This document shows, piece after piece, positions 1 through 8,238 of a stretch of 64,000 nucleotides of DNA. Origin of the DNA: Streptomyces tsukubensis (GTDB lineage: Bacteria; Actinomycetota; Actinomycetes; Streptomycetales; Streptomycetaceae). A program made the translations under genes and the position numbers. The stretch is taken from NCBI RefSeq assembly GCF_009296025.1, contig NZ_CP045178.1, forward strand, positions 4,340,001-4,404,000, read 5' to 3'. Position 1 is the first letter of the stretch, and each line of letters starts with the position of its first letter. A model generated the notes under the pieces. The model saw only the letters and a program-made list of their open reading frames with translations. It did not search any database and was not told the DNA's origin.

Positions 1-65
1 CCTCGCGCCACCCAGCCGTCGGGCCGGCCGTCGTACTCGGTGGGCGTACCGACGCGTGCCGCCAC
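1..65 (-). CDS. Possible start of a gene leaving the left edge
   Basis: Read leftwards from a GTG at 65, an uninterrupted frame of about 21 codons (VAARVGTPTEYDGRPDGW...) runs off the window edge. The composition is compatible with a Streptomyces protein and the direction matches folD. No ribosome-binding site is visible before the GTG, so this could equally be non-coding sequence. Confidence 0.2.
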   Translation of the reverse strand, partial: MAARVGTPTEYDGRPDGWVAR

Positions 66-146
66 CGGTCCGGTTGGGGCCGGCCACCCCACACCCCACG
101 CGGGAACCGGCTGGTCGGAGAGCGGGCGAACGGGCGACGGCCCAGG

Positions 147-1034
147 TCAGAGGGTGAGCGCCGCCCTGATGGTGTGCTGGAGCAGCAGGGCCGTGGTGAC
201 CGGGCCGACGCCCCCGGGCACGGGGGTCAGCGCGCCGGCCCGCCCCTCGACGGAGTCCGCGTCCACGTCGCCGGTGAGGCCGCCGTCCTGGGTCGGGTTG
301 GTGCCCACGTCGATGACGACCGCTCCGGGCCTGACGTGCTCCGCCCTGATCAGGCCGGGCCTGCCGACCGCGGCGATCAGCACATCCGCGGTCGATGTCA
401 GTGCGGCAAGTTCCCTGGTGCGGGAGTGGCAGACGGTGACTGTGGCGTTCCTGTCGAGGAGGAGATGTGCCAGCGGCTTCCCCACCACCGTGGAACGCCC
501 CACGACGACGGCGTGCCGTCCTTCGAGTTCGACCTTGTGGTGGTCGAGCAGTGCCATGACGGCTTCCGCGGTGGCCGGTGCGAACGCGGGCAGCCTCGCG
601 GCCAGCCGCCCGAGCGACAGGGGGTTCGCGCCGTCGACGTCCTTCACCGGGTCGATGACCGAGGCCAGCTCCTGGGCCACGGCGCCCGCGGGAAGCGGCG
701 TCTGGAGGATGACGCCGTGTACGGCCGGGTCGCCGCTCACCTCTTTGAGTGTGTCCCGCACGGTGTCGGGCGAGACGTCAGGACCGAGGTCCCGCACGGT
801 GCAGCGCAGCCCGGCCTTCTCCGCGGCGCGGGCGATGGACCGGACGTACCAGGCGCTCGACTCGTCAGCGGTGGCGGTCACCACGGCTAGGTGCGGCGGG
901 GTACCCGCGGCGGCCAGTTCCGAGGCGCGGTCCGCCGTCTCGCCGCGGAGGGCGGCGGCCAGTTCCCGGCCCGGGAGCACGCGGGTGTCTTCAGGGGCGT
1001 GGCTCACGCGGGTGTCTTCGGGGGCGCGGCTCAC
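147..1034 (-). CDS. folD: FolD-type methylenetetrahydrofolate dehydrogenase with altered cyclohydrolase site
   Basis: The 295-residue protein belongs to the FolD family, cytoplasmic enzymes that oxidise 5,10-methylene-THF to methenyl-THF with NADP and usually hydrolyse it to 10-formyl-THF. Visible family motifs are Tyr63, the ILQTPLP segment with Gln111, KDVDG with Asp134, and the Rossmann GRSTVVGKP loop. The lysine normally four residues after the Tyr (YVxxK, needed for cyclohydrolase activity) is Ile67. The GTG start overlaps the fchA stop as GTGA, so the genes are translationally coupled. The first 19 residues contain a near-exact duplication (APEDTRV twice), and Val10 is an alternative GTG start. 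I infer a dehydrogenase that leaves hydrolysis to the neighbouring FchA. Confidence 0.9.
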   Translation of the reverse strand: MSRAPEDTRVSHAPEDTRVLPGRELAAALRGETADRASELAAAGTPPHLAVVTATADESSAWYVRSIARAAEKAGLRCTVRDLGPDVSPDTVRDTLKEVSGDPAVHGVILQTPLPAGAVAQELASVIDPVKDVDGANPLSLGRLAARLPAFAPATAEAVMALLDHHKVELEGRHAVVVGRSTVVGKPLAHLLLDRNATVTVCHSRTRELAALTSTADVLIAAVGRPGLIRAEHVRPGAVVIDVGTNPTQDGGLTGDVDADSVEGRAGALTPVPGGVGPVTTALLLQHTIRAALTL

Positions 1035-1684
1035 GAGGCGATCTCCTCGCGTACGGCGGCGGTGATTTCGTCGGCGTGGCCGGCCACGGTCCCCGCCCGG
1101 CCGGCCGTCGCGGTGAGTTCCGCGCGCAGGGCCCGGTCCTTGACGCCGGGGAGGTTGATCTCCACATTGACCCGGGAAGTGGTCGCCGCGGCACGGGCCG
1201 CCTCGGCCGCCGCCGCTACATCGGAGACGACGTTGCGGTTGCAGACGGGCAGCAGGTCCATGGCCAGTTCCACCGTCTCCAGAGCTGCCTCGATCACCCG
1301 GGCGGGCGGGGTGGCCGCGCCGGCCAGTGCCGTCGCGATCGCTTCCGAGCGCGCTGCCTTCTCGTCCTGTGTGGACTTGGGCAGTGCGTACGCGTCGGTG
1401 ACGGCGGTGAACGCGGCCGCGTCGTCCTCGGCGAGTTGGAGCGACCGCTCCCGCAGTTCGTCCGAGGCGACGGTGATCCGTTCGACTGCCTCCGCGTGCT
1501 CGGCGTATCTCGTGCCGGTGGTGTAGCGGGCCACCATGCCGAGGAGTGCGGCGGCCTGGGCTGCGTGCAGCGCGGCCGTCGCGCCGCCGCCCGGGGCGGG
1601 CACGCGACCGGCCAGCCGGTGCAGATAGTCGTCGACGGTCGACGAGCGCAACGGCGCGTCACCGGCGGGCAGATGGTCGCTCAT
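1031..1684 (-). CDS. fchA: FchA, cyclodeaminase/cyclohydrolase family protein
   Basis: This 217-residue protein matches the cyclodeaminase/cyclohydrolase family (C-terminal half of formiminotransferase-cyclodeaminase; clostridial FchA, methenyl-THF cyclohydrolase). The start carries the typical YLxxLAxxxPAPGGG segment at about residues 20-35, and the later NxNxxSDVAAAAEAARAA segment is also family-like. The ATG at 1684 was chosen because GGAGGA lies about 8 bases upstream; longer frames upstream run through repeats. The gene is coupled to folD by a 4-base overlap. Together they could convert methylene-THF to 10-formyl-THF for purine and formyl-Met synthesis. Whether the substrate is methenyl-THF or formimino-THF cannot be read from sequence; the folD coupling favours methenyl-THF. 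Confidence 0.85.
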   Translation of the reverse strand: MSDHLPAGDAPLRSSTVDDYLHRLAGRVPAPGGGATAALHAAQAAALLGMVARYTTGTRYAEHAEAVERITVASDELRERSLQLAEDDAAAFTAVTDAYALPKSTQDEKAARSEAIATALAGAATPPARVIEAALETVELAMDLLPVCNRNVVSDVAAAAEAARAAATTSRVNVEINLPGVKDRALRAELTATAGRAGTVAGHADEITAAVREEIAS

Positions 1685-1737
1685 GGGCGCGGTTCCTCCG
1701 GATACGACTGCGGCCGCCCGCACCCCTACGGATGGAT

Positions 1738-1790
1738 ACGTACGGGGACGGGGACGGGCACGGGGACGGGTACGGGCGGACGCGGATACG
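1738..1790. repeat. Hexanucleotide GGGACG/GGGCACG-type tandem repeat
   Basis: Upstream of fchA the sequence is a run of near-identical 6-base units (ACGGGG, ACGGGC, ACGGGT). Similar hexamer runs occur elsewhere in this window. It lies in the fchA leader or promoter region. Confidence 0.7.
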
Positions 1791-1923
1791 GACGGGCATG
1801 GCGTGGGCACGGCGATACGGCAGTAGCGACAGATGACTGTCGGTGCGGTCTTATTGGTCGTACCGCACCGCATTTTGCCGTCACTCATTCGGTCTATTGG
1901 GTTTGATCCACAACCAAGGCCAG

Positions 1924-1957
1924 TTATCCACAGGGGGATTGGCGTTTCTGTGGACAA
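1924..1957. promoter_or_regulatory. Pair of convergent DnaA boxes
   Basis: TTATCCACA (1924-1932, plus strand) and TTGTCCACA (1949-1957, minus strand) are both perfect 9-mers for the DnaA box, 16 bases apart and facing each other. The surrounding 100 bases are unusually AT-rich for this genome. They lie between the merR-type gene and fchA and are the only obvious signal in the 294-base gap besides the hexamer repeat. Confidence 0.7.
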
Positions 1958-1978
1958 CTGGCCTTCCTTTTCGGGTAC

Positions 1979-3070
1979 TTAGTCAATGTATTTACTATTG
2001 GCCGGAATTGGTGCGAGAGCGTCCAAGGTCCTTGCCTGTACCTCGTGTTCGACGGCCGCTCTGACGAAGGTCTCCATCCTCTCGGGACCAACGAGGCGTT
2101 CCACAGCGATGATCGTGGATCGCGGGAGTGGTACGTGGGTCCTCGCGGGTCCGGCATCCGGCACTGACGGGGGCTCGGGCCTCTCCCGGAGCTGTCTGCG
2201 GGCGAAAAGCCTCATCGCGCGCGCCAGTTCGGCGTCGACCGTGTGCTGGGCCAGTGGTCTGAGACGCCGTACCAGCGTGGCCGCCTCGTCGGCCTCCGCG
2301 TCGGTGGGCGCCCGGTGCGACGGACAGCGCGCGAACACGTGCTCCGAGGTGAACTCAAGGAAGCGAGAGGCGATGTGCTCGACCTGACCCCGCAGCTCGC
2401 GCAAGTGGCCGGCCACGGCGGACAGTTGCACTCCGGCCGCGTGCAGTTCGACAGCCACAGCCAATTCCTGCGGGCTCGGTACCCGGAACCGGTCATCCCG
2501 GCCCGGCACGCGATCCAGAATCCCCAGCTCGATCGCGTCGGCGAGGGCCGATTCCGCCAATCGGCCACCGAACCGCTCCGTCAGCTCGTCCCGGGTGACC
2601 AGCCCCTCTTCCTCGTCCGACCACGGCCCGTCGACCTCCGCGGCGAGGCCGAGCACACCACCGAGCCCCCTGCCGTTGTCCCAGGCGTCCAGCAGTTCCT
2701 TGATGGAGGCCAGGGAGTAACCGCGGTCCAGAAGGTCGGCGATCCGTAGAAGCCTGGCCAGATGGGGCTGACCGTAGAGGTTGGCCCTCCCTCGGCGTTC
2801 TGGGCGTGGGAGCAGCCCCCGGTCCTGGTAGCCGCGGATCGTCCGGACCGTGGCACCACTGCGGTGAGCAAGCTCCTCGATCCGGTACTCCCCACTCGGG
2901 GGTACGGGCCGCCCGGTCTCAGCCCGCCCGGTCTCAGGCGGCCCGGTCTCAGACCGCCCGCTCCCGGATGGTTCGCCCCCCGATCGTGCGCTTCCCGTCT
3001 CCGCGGCGGCGGGCTCCCCCGTGGAGAAGCCCGCCGCGCGTCCCCCGGCATACGGCTCCGCTCCACTCAC
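1979..3070 (-). CDS. MerR-family transcriptional regulator
   Basis: The 363-residue protein has a disordered Gly/Ser/Thr-rich N-terminus (1-60) with repeated ETGRP-like units. A MerR winged helix-turn-helix follows at about 62-130: YRIEELAHRSGATVRTIRGY, then the wing GLLPRPERRGRANLYG, then RIADLLDRGYSLASIKELL. The C-terminal 230 residues are helical and resemble no effector domain I recognise. No cysteine pattern typical of metal sensors is seen. The GTG start overlaps the stop of the upstream gene as GTGA, so it is co-translated with the EphD-like fusion and may control it. The ligand is unknown. Confidence 0.85.
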   Translation of the reverse strand: MSGAEPYAGGRAAGFSTGEPAAAETGSARSGGEPSGSGRSETGPPETGRAETGRPVPPSGEYRIEELAHRSGATVRTIRGYQDRGLLPRPERRGRANLYGQPHLARLLRIADLLDRGYSLASIKELLDAWDNGRGLGGVLGLAAEVDGPWSDEEEGLVTRDELTERFGGRLAESALADAIELGILDRVPGRDDRFRVPSPQELAVAVELHAAGVQLSAVAGHLRELRGQVEHIASRFLEFTSEHVFARCPSHRAPTDAEADEAATLVRRLRPLAQHTVDAELARAMRLFARRQLRERPEPPSVPDAGPARTHVPLPRSTIIAVERLVGPERMETFVRAAVEHEVQARTLDALAPIPANSKYID

Positions 3071-5064
3071 AGCGGCGGCTCCACCTTCGCGATCGCGCGC
3101 CGGGCCCCGGGGGCGTACCGGGAGGCGAGACGGGCCCCGCGTGCCTCGGGGGAGACCGGGACCACCGCCTGGTCGCGGACGACCGCGCGCAGGATGGCGT
3201 CGGCCACTTTCTCCGCCGGGTAGCCGCGCAGCCCGTAGAGCCGTGTCGTCCGCTTCCTGCGCCGCTCCTGCTCCTCGGCGGAGACGCCGGTGAACCGCGC
3301 TGTCGAGGCGATGTTCGTGGAGACGAACCCGGGGCAGACCGCGCTGACGCCGATGTCCTTCTCCGCCAGCTCCGCGCGCAGGCACTCGCTGAGCATCAGG
3401 ACGGCGGCCTTGGAGGTGCTGTAGGCGGGCAGTGCCCTTGAGGGCTGATACGCGGCGGCCGAGGCCGTGTTGACGATATGGCCCCCCTGCCCCCGCTCGG
3501 CCATCTGCCCGCCGAACAGCCGACAGCCGTGGATCACGCCAAACAGGTTGACGTCGAGGATTTTCCGCCAGTCGTCCACGCCGGTGTCGAAGAACGAGCC
3601 GGAGAGGCCGATCCCCGCGTTGTTCACGAGAACGTCCACCACGCCGTACTCCGCGGCGACCCGCTCGGCCAGCTTCTCCATGGCCTGCTCGTCACTGACG
3701 TCCGTCGGCTCGCTCCATGCCCGCGTGGCCCCGGAACGCAGCGCCGCCGCCGTCGTGCGAGCGGCTCCTTCCGCGTCCCGGTCCACGGAGACGACCCGGG
3801 CGCCCGCCCGCGCGAAGGCGAGCGCCGTGGCCTCACCGATGCCGCTCGCGGCGCCGGTGACCAGCACCAGCCGGCCGCCGAACCGCTCCGCGTACACCGC
3901 CTCCCTGCCCTGCCGCCCCCTGCGCCTGGCCGGAGGTCCGGACCGTTTCGCGGACGCGGAGGCGGAGGCGGGGACGGAGCCGGATCCACTCGCGGGGACG
4001 GCGTGAAGCGCGTGCCCCGCCTTCCCGGAGCCGGAGCCGGAGCCCGAACCCTTCCCGGAGCCCGACACCGGCCTCTTTCCCGTCCCTGCGCCCGTTCCCT
4101 CCCCGGCCGCCTCCGTCGACTCGACGAAGTCGGCGATCCAGGTGGCGACCTGGTCGGGGCGGCTGCGCGGGATCCAGTGCTTGGCGGGGAGCGTGTGGCG
4201 CACCAGCCCGGGGGCCCACTGCTCCAGGTCGTCGTAGAGCCGCTCGGACAGGAAGGCGTCGCCGGTCGGGGTGATGAGCTGGACCGGCGCGTGTGCGAAG
4301 GCGTCATCGCGTGGCCTGCGCATCCGGGGCCGGATGTTGTCCCGGTACAGCCAGGCGCCGTGGGCCGCGTCGTCGGGCAGTGAGGCGGTGGGGTAACCGG
4401 CCGCCCGCACCTTCTCCTGGCGCGCGAGGAGCTTCGGCCAACGCTTTCCGAGCGGACCTCGCCAGGCCAGCTCGGGCAGGACCGGGGTGTGCAGCGCGTA
4501 GATGTACCAGGACCTGGCGCTCTGCCCGATCACCTCGGCCGCCGAGGCGGGCGTCGGGCGGGCGGCCCGTCGCCTGTACCAGTGCCCGAGGTGGTCGAGT
4601 GAGGGACCCGACATCGAGGTGAAGGAGGCGATCCTGCCCTGCGTGCGTCCCACGGTCACGAACTCCCAGGCCTGCACCGAACCCCAGTCGTGGCCGACGA
4701 GGTGGACGGGACGGTCCGGGCTGACCGCGTCCGCCACCGCCAGGAAGTCGTCCGTCAGCTTCTCCAGGGTGAAACCGCCGCGCAGCGGATCGGGCGCCGA
4801 GGACCGGCCGTGGCCCCGCACGTCGTACAGGACGACATGGAAGCGGTCGACCAGCCGCGCGGCCACATCCGCCCAGACCTCCTTCGAATCCGGGTAGCCG
4901 TGCACGAGCAGCACCGTCGGCGACGCAGGGTCGCCGAGCTCGGCCACGCACAGCTCCACCCCGCCCGTACTCACCCGCCGCTCGCGGGCCCCGGCGAGGG
5001 CGGAACCCTCCTCGCCCGTCCGGTCGTTGTCGTGGGTGTCGCCGCCGTTTCCCTGTTCGCTCAT
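3067..5064 (-). CDS. EphD-like fusion: alpha/beta hydrolase plus short-chain dehydrogenase
   Basis: The 665-residue protein joins two enzymes. Residues about 30-310 are an alpha/beta hydrolase with HGYPDS oxyanion motif, GHDWGS nucleophile elbow (Asp nucleophile, as in epoxide hydrolases and dehalogenases), an acid in TGDAFL and a His in KHWIP. A Gly/Ser linker follows. The last 290 residues are an SDR with TGAASGIG cofactor loop, NNAG and the YSTSK active-site motif. The layout is that of mycobacterial EphD. The ATG at 5064 is preferred (GGGACGAGG upstream); an in-frame ATG at 5091 is possible. It is coupled to the MerR gene. Likely role: epoxide or ester hydrolysis with oxidation of the product in lipid or xenobiotic metabolism; the substrate is unknown. 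Confidence 0.85.
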   Translation of the reverse strand: MSEQGNGGDTHDNDRTGEEGSALAGARERRVSTGGVELCVAELGDPASPTVLLVHGYPDSKEVWADVAARLVDRFHVVLYDVRGHGRSSAPDPLRGGFTLEKLTDDFLAVADAVSPDRPVHLVGHDWGSVQAWEFVTVGRTQGRIASFTSMSGPSLDHLGHWYRRRAARPTPASAAEVIGQSARSWYIYALHTPVLPELAWRGPLGKRWPKLLARQEKVRAAGYPTASLPDDAAHGAWLYRDNIRPRMRRPRDDAFAHAPVQLITPTGDAFLSERLYDDLEQWAPGLVRHTLPAKHWIPRSRPDQVATWIADFVESTEAAGEGTGAGTGKRPVSGSGKGSGSGSGSGKAGHALHAVPASGSGSVPASASASAKRSGPPARRRGRQGREAVYAERFGGRLVLVTGAASGIGEATALAFARAGARVVSVDRDAEGAARTTAAALRSGATRAWSEPTDVSDEQAMEKLAERVAAEYGVVDVLVNNAGIGLSGSFFDTGVDDWRKILDVNLFGVIHGCRLFGGQMAERGQGGHIVNTASAAAYQPSRALPAYSTSKAAVLMLSECLRAELAEKDIGVSAVCPGFVSTNIASTARFTGVSAEEQERRRKRTTRLYGLRGYPAEKVADAILRAVVRDQAVVPVSPEARGARLASRYAPGARRAIAKVEPPL

Positions 5065-5359
5065 CGGCCCTCGTCCCTTCGCCGGTCGCATCGCACCTCG
5101 TCACTCACGTGCGCGGGACGCGTGAGCACGGTACGTGTCGGTAACGTGACACCCATGAATGTGACAATGCCCGACGGCTACGTCAAGAGCCCCGTCGCGC
5201 CAGTGGACAACTCCGGGTGCGGTCCCCGCGCCCGCCCGCGCGCCCACCGCTCGGCCCCCTTAGGGCAGACCCCTGATGAGACCCCTAATACTGGAGAGTG
5301 ACGCACATACAACCCCGTGGTCTGACGACCGTTGTGGTCCGCGCCACTAGTTTCGAATC
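5065..5359. other. Divergent intergenic region
   Basis: This 295-base gap separates the EphD-like gene (minus) from the ABC operon (plus). It contains a GTGTC/GACAC inverted repeat near 5133-5151 and one 8/9 DnaA-box match at 5202-5210 (minus strand). A short open frame from 5155 lacks a convincing ribosome-binding site. I could not assign a promoter with confidence. Confidence 0.4.
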
Positions 5360-6406
5360 GTGACTGTGATCGCGACCGAAAGTCTGAGCAAGCGGTTCCC
5401 CAAGGTGACCGCGCTTGATCGGCTCACGATGGATATCGGGCCCGGTGTCACCGGGCTCGTCGGATCCAACGGAGCCGGCAAGTCCACCCTGATCAAGATC
5501 CTGCTGGGTCTGTCCCCGGCCACGGAGGGCCGCGCCGCCGTGCTCGGCCTCGACGTCGCCACCGAAGGCGGTGCCATCCGCGAGAGCGTCGGTTACATGC
5601 CGGAGCACGACTGCCTGCCACCCGACGTCTCGGCCACCGAGTTCGTCGTGCACATGGCGCGCATGTCGGGGCTGCCGCCCACCGCCGCCCGTGAACGCAC
5701 CGCCGACACCCTGCGCCACGTGGGCCTCTACGAAGAGCGTTACCGGCCCATGGGCGGCTACTCGACCGGTATGAAGCAGCGCGTCAAACTCGCGCAGGCA
5801 CTGGTCCACGACCCGAAGCTGGTCTTCCTCGACGAACCGACCAACGGGCTCGACCCGGTCGGCAGGGACGAGATGCTGGGCCTGATCCGGCGCGTCCACA
5901 CCGACTTCGGTATCTCGGTGCTGGTGACCTCGCACCTGCTCGGCGAGTTGGAGCGCACCTGCGACCACGTCGTCGTGGTCGACGGCGGCAAGCTGCTGAG
6001 GTCCAGCTCCACCAGCGACTTCACCCAGAGCACCGCGATACTCGCCGTCGAGGTCACCGACTCCGACACCCACCCCGACGGGGCCCTGGCCCTGCGCGAG
6101 GCGCTGGCCGAAGCCGGTATCGGCCTGTCCGAACCCGCAGCGGACGAGGCCGAGGGGCTGCCGGGCGCGGGCCACATCCTGCTGGTCGAGGCGGCCGGCG
6201 ACGAGACCTACGACCTGGTCCGTGACACCGTCGTGGAGCTGGGACTCGGTCTCGTCCGGATGGAGCAGCGCCGCCACCGCATCGCCGAGGTCTTCCACAC
6301 GGGGGACGCGGACGCCGCCAGGACCACCAACGGCCCGCACGCGCCCACCCCCTCGTCACCCGACCCGACGCCCGCGGCGGCGCCGCAGGAGGCATCGACC
6401 CGATGA
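5360..6406 (+). CDS. ABC exporter ATP-binding protein (first)
   Basis: The 348-residue ATPase of an ABC-2 type exporter has Walker A GSNGAGKST (35-43), signature YSTGMKQRVKL, Walker B LVFLDEPTNGLD and H-loop TSHLL. The last ~120 residues form the accessory domain usual for CcmA/NatA-like ATPases. No Shine-Dalgarno sequence is seen before the GTG at 5360, so the message may be leaderless. Its stop overlaps the permease ATG (ATGA). It is the first gene of an operon with two ATPase/permease pairs; the exported substrate cannot be inferred. Confidence 0.9.
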   Translation: MTVIATESLSKRFPKVTALDRLTMDIGPGVTGLVGSNGAGKSTLIKILLGLSPATEGRAAVLGLDVATEGGAIRESVGYMPEHDCLPPDVSATEFVVHMARMSGLPPTAARERTADTLRHVGLYEERYRPMGGYSTGMKQRVKLAQALVHDPKLVFLDEPTNGLDPVGRDEMLGLIRRVHTDFGISVLVTSHLLGELERTCDHVVVVDGGKLLRSSSTSDFTQSTAILAVEVTDSDTHPDGALALREALAEAGIGLSEPAADEAEGLPGAGHILLVEAAGDETYDLVRDTVVELGLGLVRMEQRRHRIAEVFHTGDADAARTTNGPHAPTPSSPDPTPAAAPQEASTR

Positions 6407-7317
6407 GTACGCCCACGCAGCCATCCGCACCGGGCAGGGCCGCGCCCGAGTCCACCATCCACAACATCGGCTACCGCTCGTACGACGGCCCGCGCCTCGG
6501 CCGTTCGTACGCCCGCAGGTCGCTCTTCTCGCAGTCCCTGCGCGGGACTTACGGGCTCGGCAGGTCCGCCAAGTCCAAGGTGCTCCCCGCCATCCTCTTC
6601 GCGGTCATGTGCGTTCCCGCGGCCATCATGGTCGCGGTGGTCGTCGCCACCAAGCTGAAGAGCCTCCCCGTCGACTACACGCGGTACGCGATCTTCCTTC
6701 AGGCCGTGATCGCCCTCTTCATCGCCGCCCAGGCGCCGCATTCCGTCTCGCGCGACCTGCGCTTCAAGACAGTGCCGCTCTACTTCTCCCGCCCCATAGA
6801 GCGGGGGGACTACGTCCTCGCGAAGTTCGCGGCGATGGCCTCGGCGCTGTTCGTCCTCACCGCCGCGCCCCTGATCGTTCTCTACGTGGGCGCACTCCTC
6901 GCCAAACTCGACTTCGCGGACCAGACCAAGGGGTTCGCTCAGGGGCTGGTCTCCGTGGCACTGCTCTCCCTTCTCTTCGCCGGGATAGGCCTGGTGGTCT
7001 CCGCCATCACCCCGCGACGCGGCTTCGGTATCGCCGCGGTGATCGCCGTGCTGACGATCACCTACGGAGCGGTCTCCACCGTCCAGGGCATCGCCTACGC
7101 GCAGGACAGCGGAACGGCCATCAGCTGGTTGGGGCTGTTCTCCCCCATCACCCTCATCGACGGCGTCCAGACCGCTTTCCTCGGCGCCGACTCCTCGTTC
7201 CCCGGCGGCCAGGGACCCGGGACCGGTGCGGGCCTCGTCTACGTCCTCGTCGTCCTCGCCCTCATCGCCGGCTGCTACGGCGCCCTGATGCGCCGCTACC
7301 GAAAGGTCGGGCTGTGA
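6403..7317 (+). CDS. ABC-2 type permease (first)
   Basis: The 304-residue membrane protein starts with about 65 soluble residues containing YRSYDGPRLGRSYARR, a segment often seen in actinobacterial ABC-2 permeases. Six hydrophobic segments follow, starting at VLPAILFAVMCVPAAIMVAV. The ATG overlaps the ATPase stop by 4 bases and its stop overlaps the next GTG, so stoichiometric translation with both ATPases is likely. It forms the membrane channel for one of the two exporters. Confidence 0.88.
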   Translation: MSTPTQPSAPGRAAPESTIHNIGYRSYDGPRLGRSYARRSLFSQSLRGTYGLGRSAKSKVLPAILFAVMCVPAAIMVAVVVATKLKSLPVDYTRYAIFLQAVIALFIAAQAPHSVSRDLRFKTVPLYFSRPIERGDYVLAKFAAMASALFVLTAAPLIVLYVGALLAKLDFADQTKGFAQGLVSVALLSLLFAGIGLVVSAITPRRGFGIAAVIAVLTITYGAVSTVQGIAYAQDSGTAISWLGLFSPITLIDGVQTAFLGADSSFPGGQGPGTGAGLVYVLVVLALIAGCYGALMRRYRKVGL

Positions 7318-8225
7318 CCACCATCGACATCGACCACACCTCCCGCTGGTTCGGGAACGTGGTGGCGGTCAACGACATCACGATGACGATCGGCCCCGGA
7401 GTCACCGGACTGCTCGGCCCCAATGGAGCGGGCAAGTCCACCCTCATCAACATGATGGGCGGTTTCCTCTCCCCCTCCACCGGCACGGTCACCCTCGACG
7501 GGAAACCGATCTGGCGGAACGAGGAGATCTACAAGGAGATCGGTATCGTGCCCGAACGCGAGGGCATGTACGACTTCCTCACGGGCCGCGAATTCGTCGT
7601 CGCCAACGCGGAACTGCACGGTCTCGACCACCGAGCGGCGGCCAAGGCGCTCGCCACGGTCGAGATGGAGTACGCGCAGGACCGCAAGATCTCCACGTAC
7701 AGCAAGGGCATGCGCCAGCGCGTGAAGATGGCGTCGGCGCTGGTCCACGAACCGTCGGTGCTGCTGCTCGACGAACCGTTCAACGGCATGGACCCGCGCC
7801 AGCGCATGCAGCTCATGGAACTCCTGCGCCACATGGGCGCGGAGGGCCGTACCGTGCTCTTCTCCTCGCACATCCTTGAGGAGGTCGAGCAACTCGCCTC
7901 GCACATCGAGGTGATCGTGGCGGGCAGGCACGCGGCCAGCGGCGACTTCCGGCGTATCCGACGGCTGATGACGGACCGCCCGCACCGCTACCTCGTACGC
8001 TCCAGCGACGACCGTGCCCTGGCCGCAGCGCTGATCGCCGATCCGTCGACGGCGGGCATCGAAGTCGACCGCCAGGAAGGTGCCTTGCGCATCCAGGCTG
8101 TCGACTTCGGCCGGTTCACCACGCTGCTCCCTCGGGTCGCTCGTGACCACGGCATCCGGCTGCGAGCCGTCTCGCCCTCCGACGAGTCGCTCGAATCCGT
8201 CTTCTCTTATCTCGTCGCGGCGTAA
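7314..8225 (+). CDS. ABC exporter ATP-binding protein (second)
   Basis: This second ATPase has 303 residues: Walker A GPNGAGKST, signature YSKGMRQRVKM, Walker B VLLLDEPFNGMD and H-loop SSHIL. The GTG at 7314 overlaps the permease stop as GTGA. It resembles the first ATPase closely at the start (IGPGVTGL..NGAGKSTLI), so the two probably arose by duplication. The TAA stop is part of the TAAGGAG that serves as ribosome-binding site for the next gene. Confidence 0.9.
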   Translation: MTTIDIDHTSRWFGNVVAVNDITMTIGPGVTGLLGPNGAGKSTLINMMGGFLSPSTGTVTLDGKPIWRNEEIYKEIGIVPEREGMYDFLTGREFVVANAELHGLDHRAAAKALATVEMEYAQDRKISTYSKGMRQRVKMASALVHEPSVLLLDEPFNGMDPRQRMQLMELLRHMGAEGRTVLFSSHILEEVEQLASHIEVIVAGRHAASGDFRRIRRLMTDRPHRYLVRSSDDRALAAALIADPSTAGIEVDRQEGALRIQAVDFGRFTTLLPRVARDHGIRLRAVSPSDESLESVFSYLVAA

Positions 8226-8238
8226 GGAGCCTGAAGCG

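Noticed and set aside
1904..1912. Third DnaA box TGATCCACA near 1904
   Set aside because: Two mismatches in the first three positions make it too weak to count.
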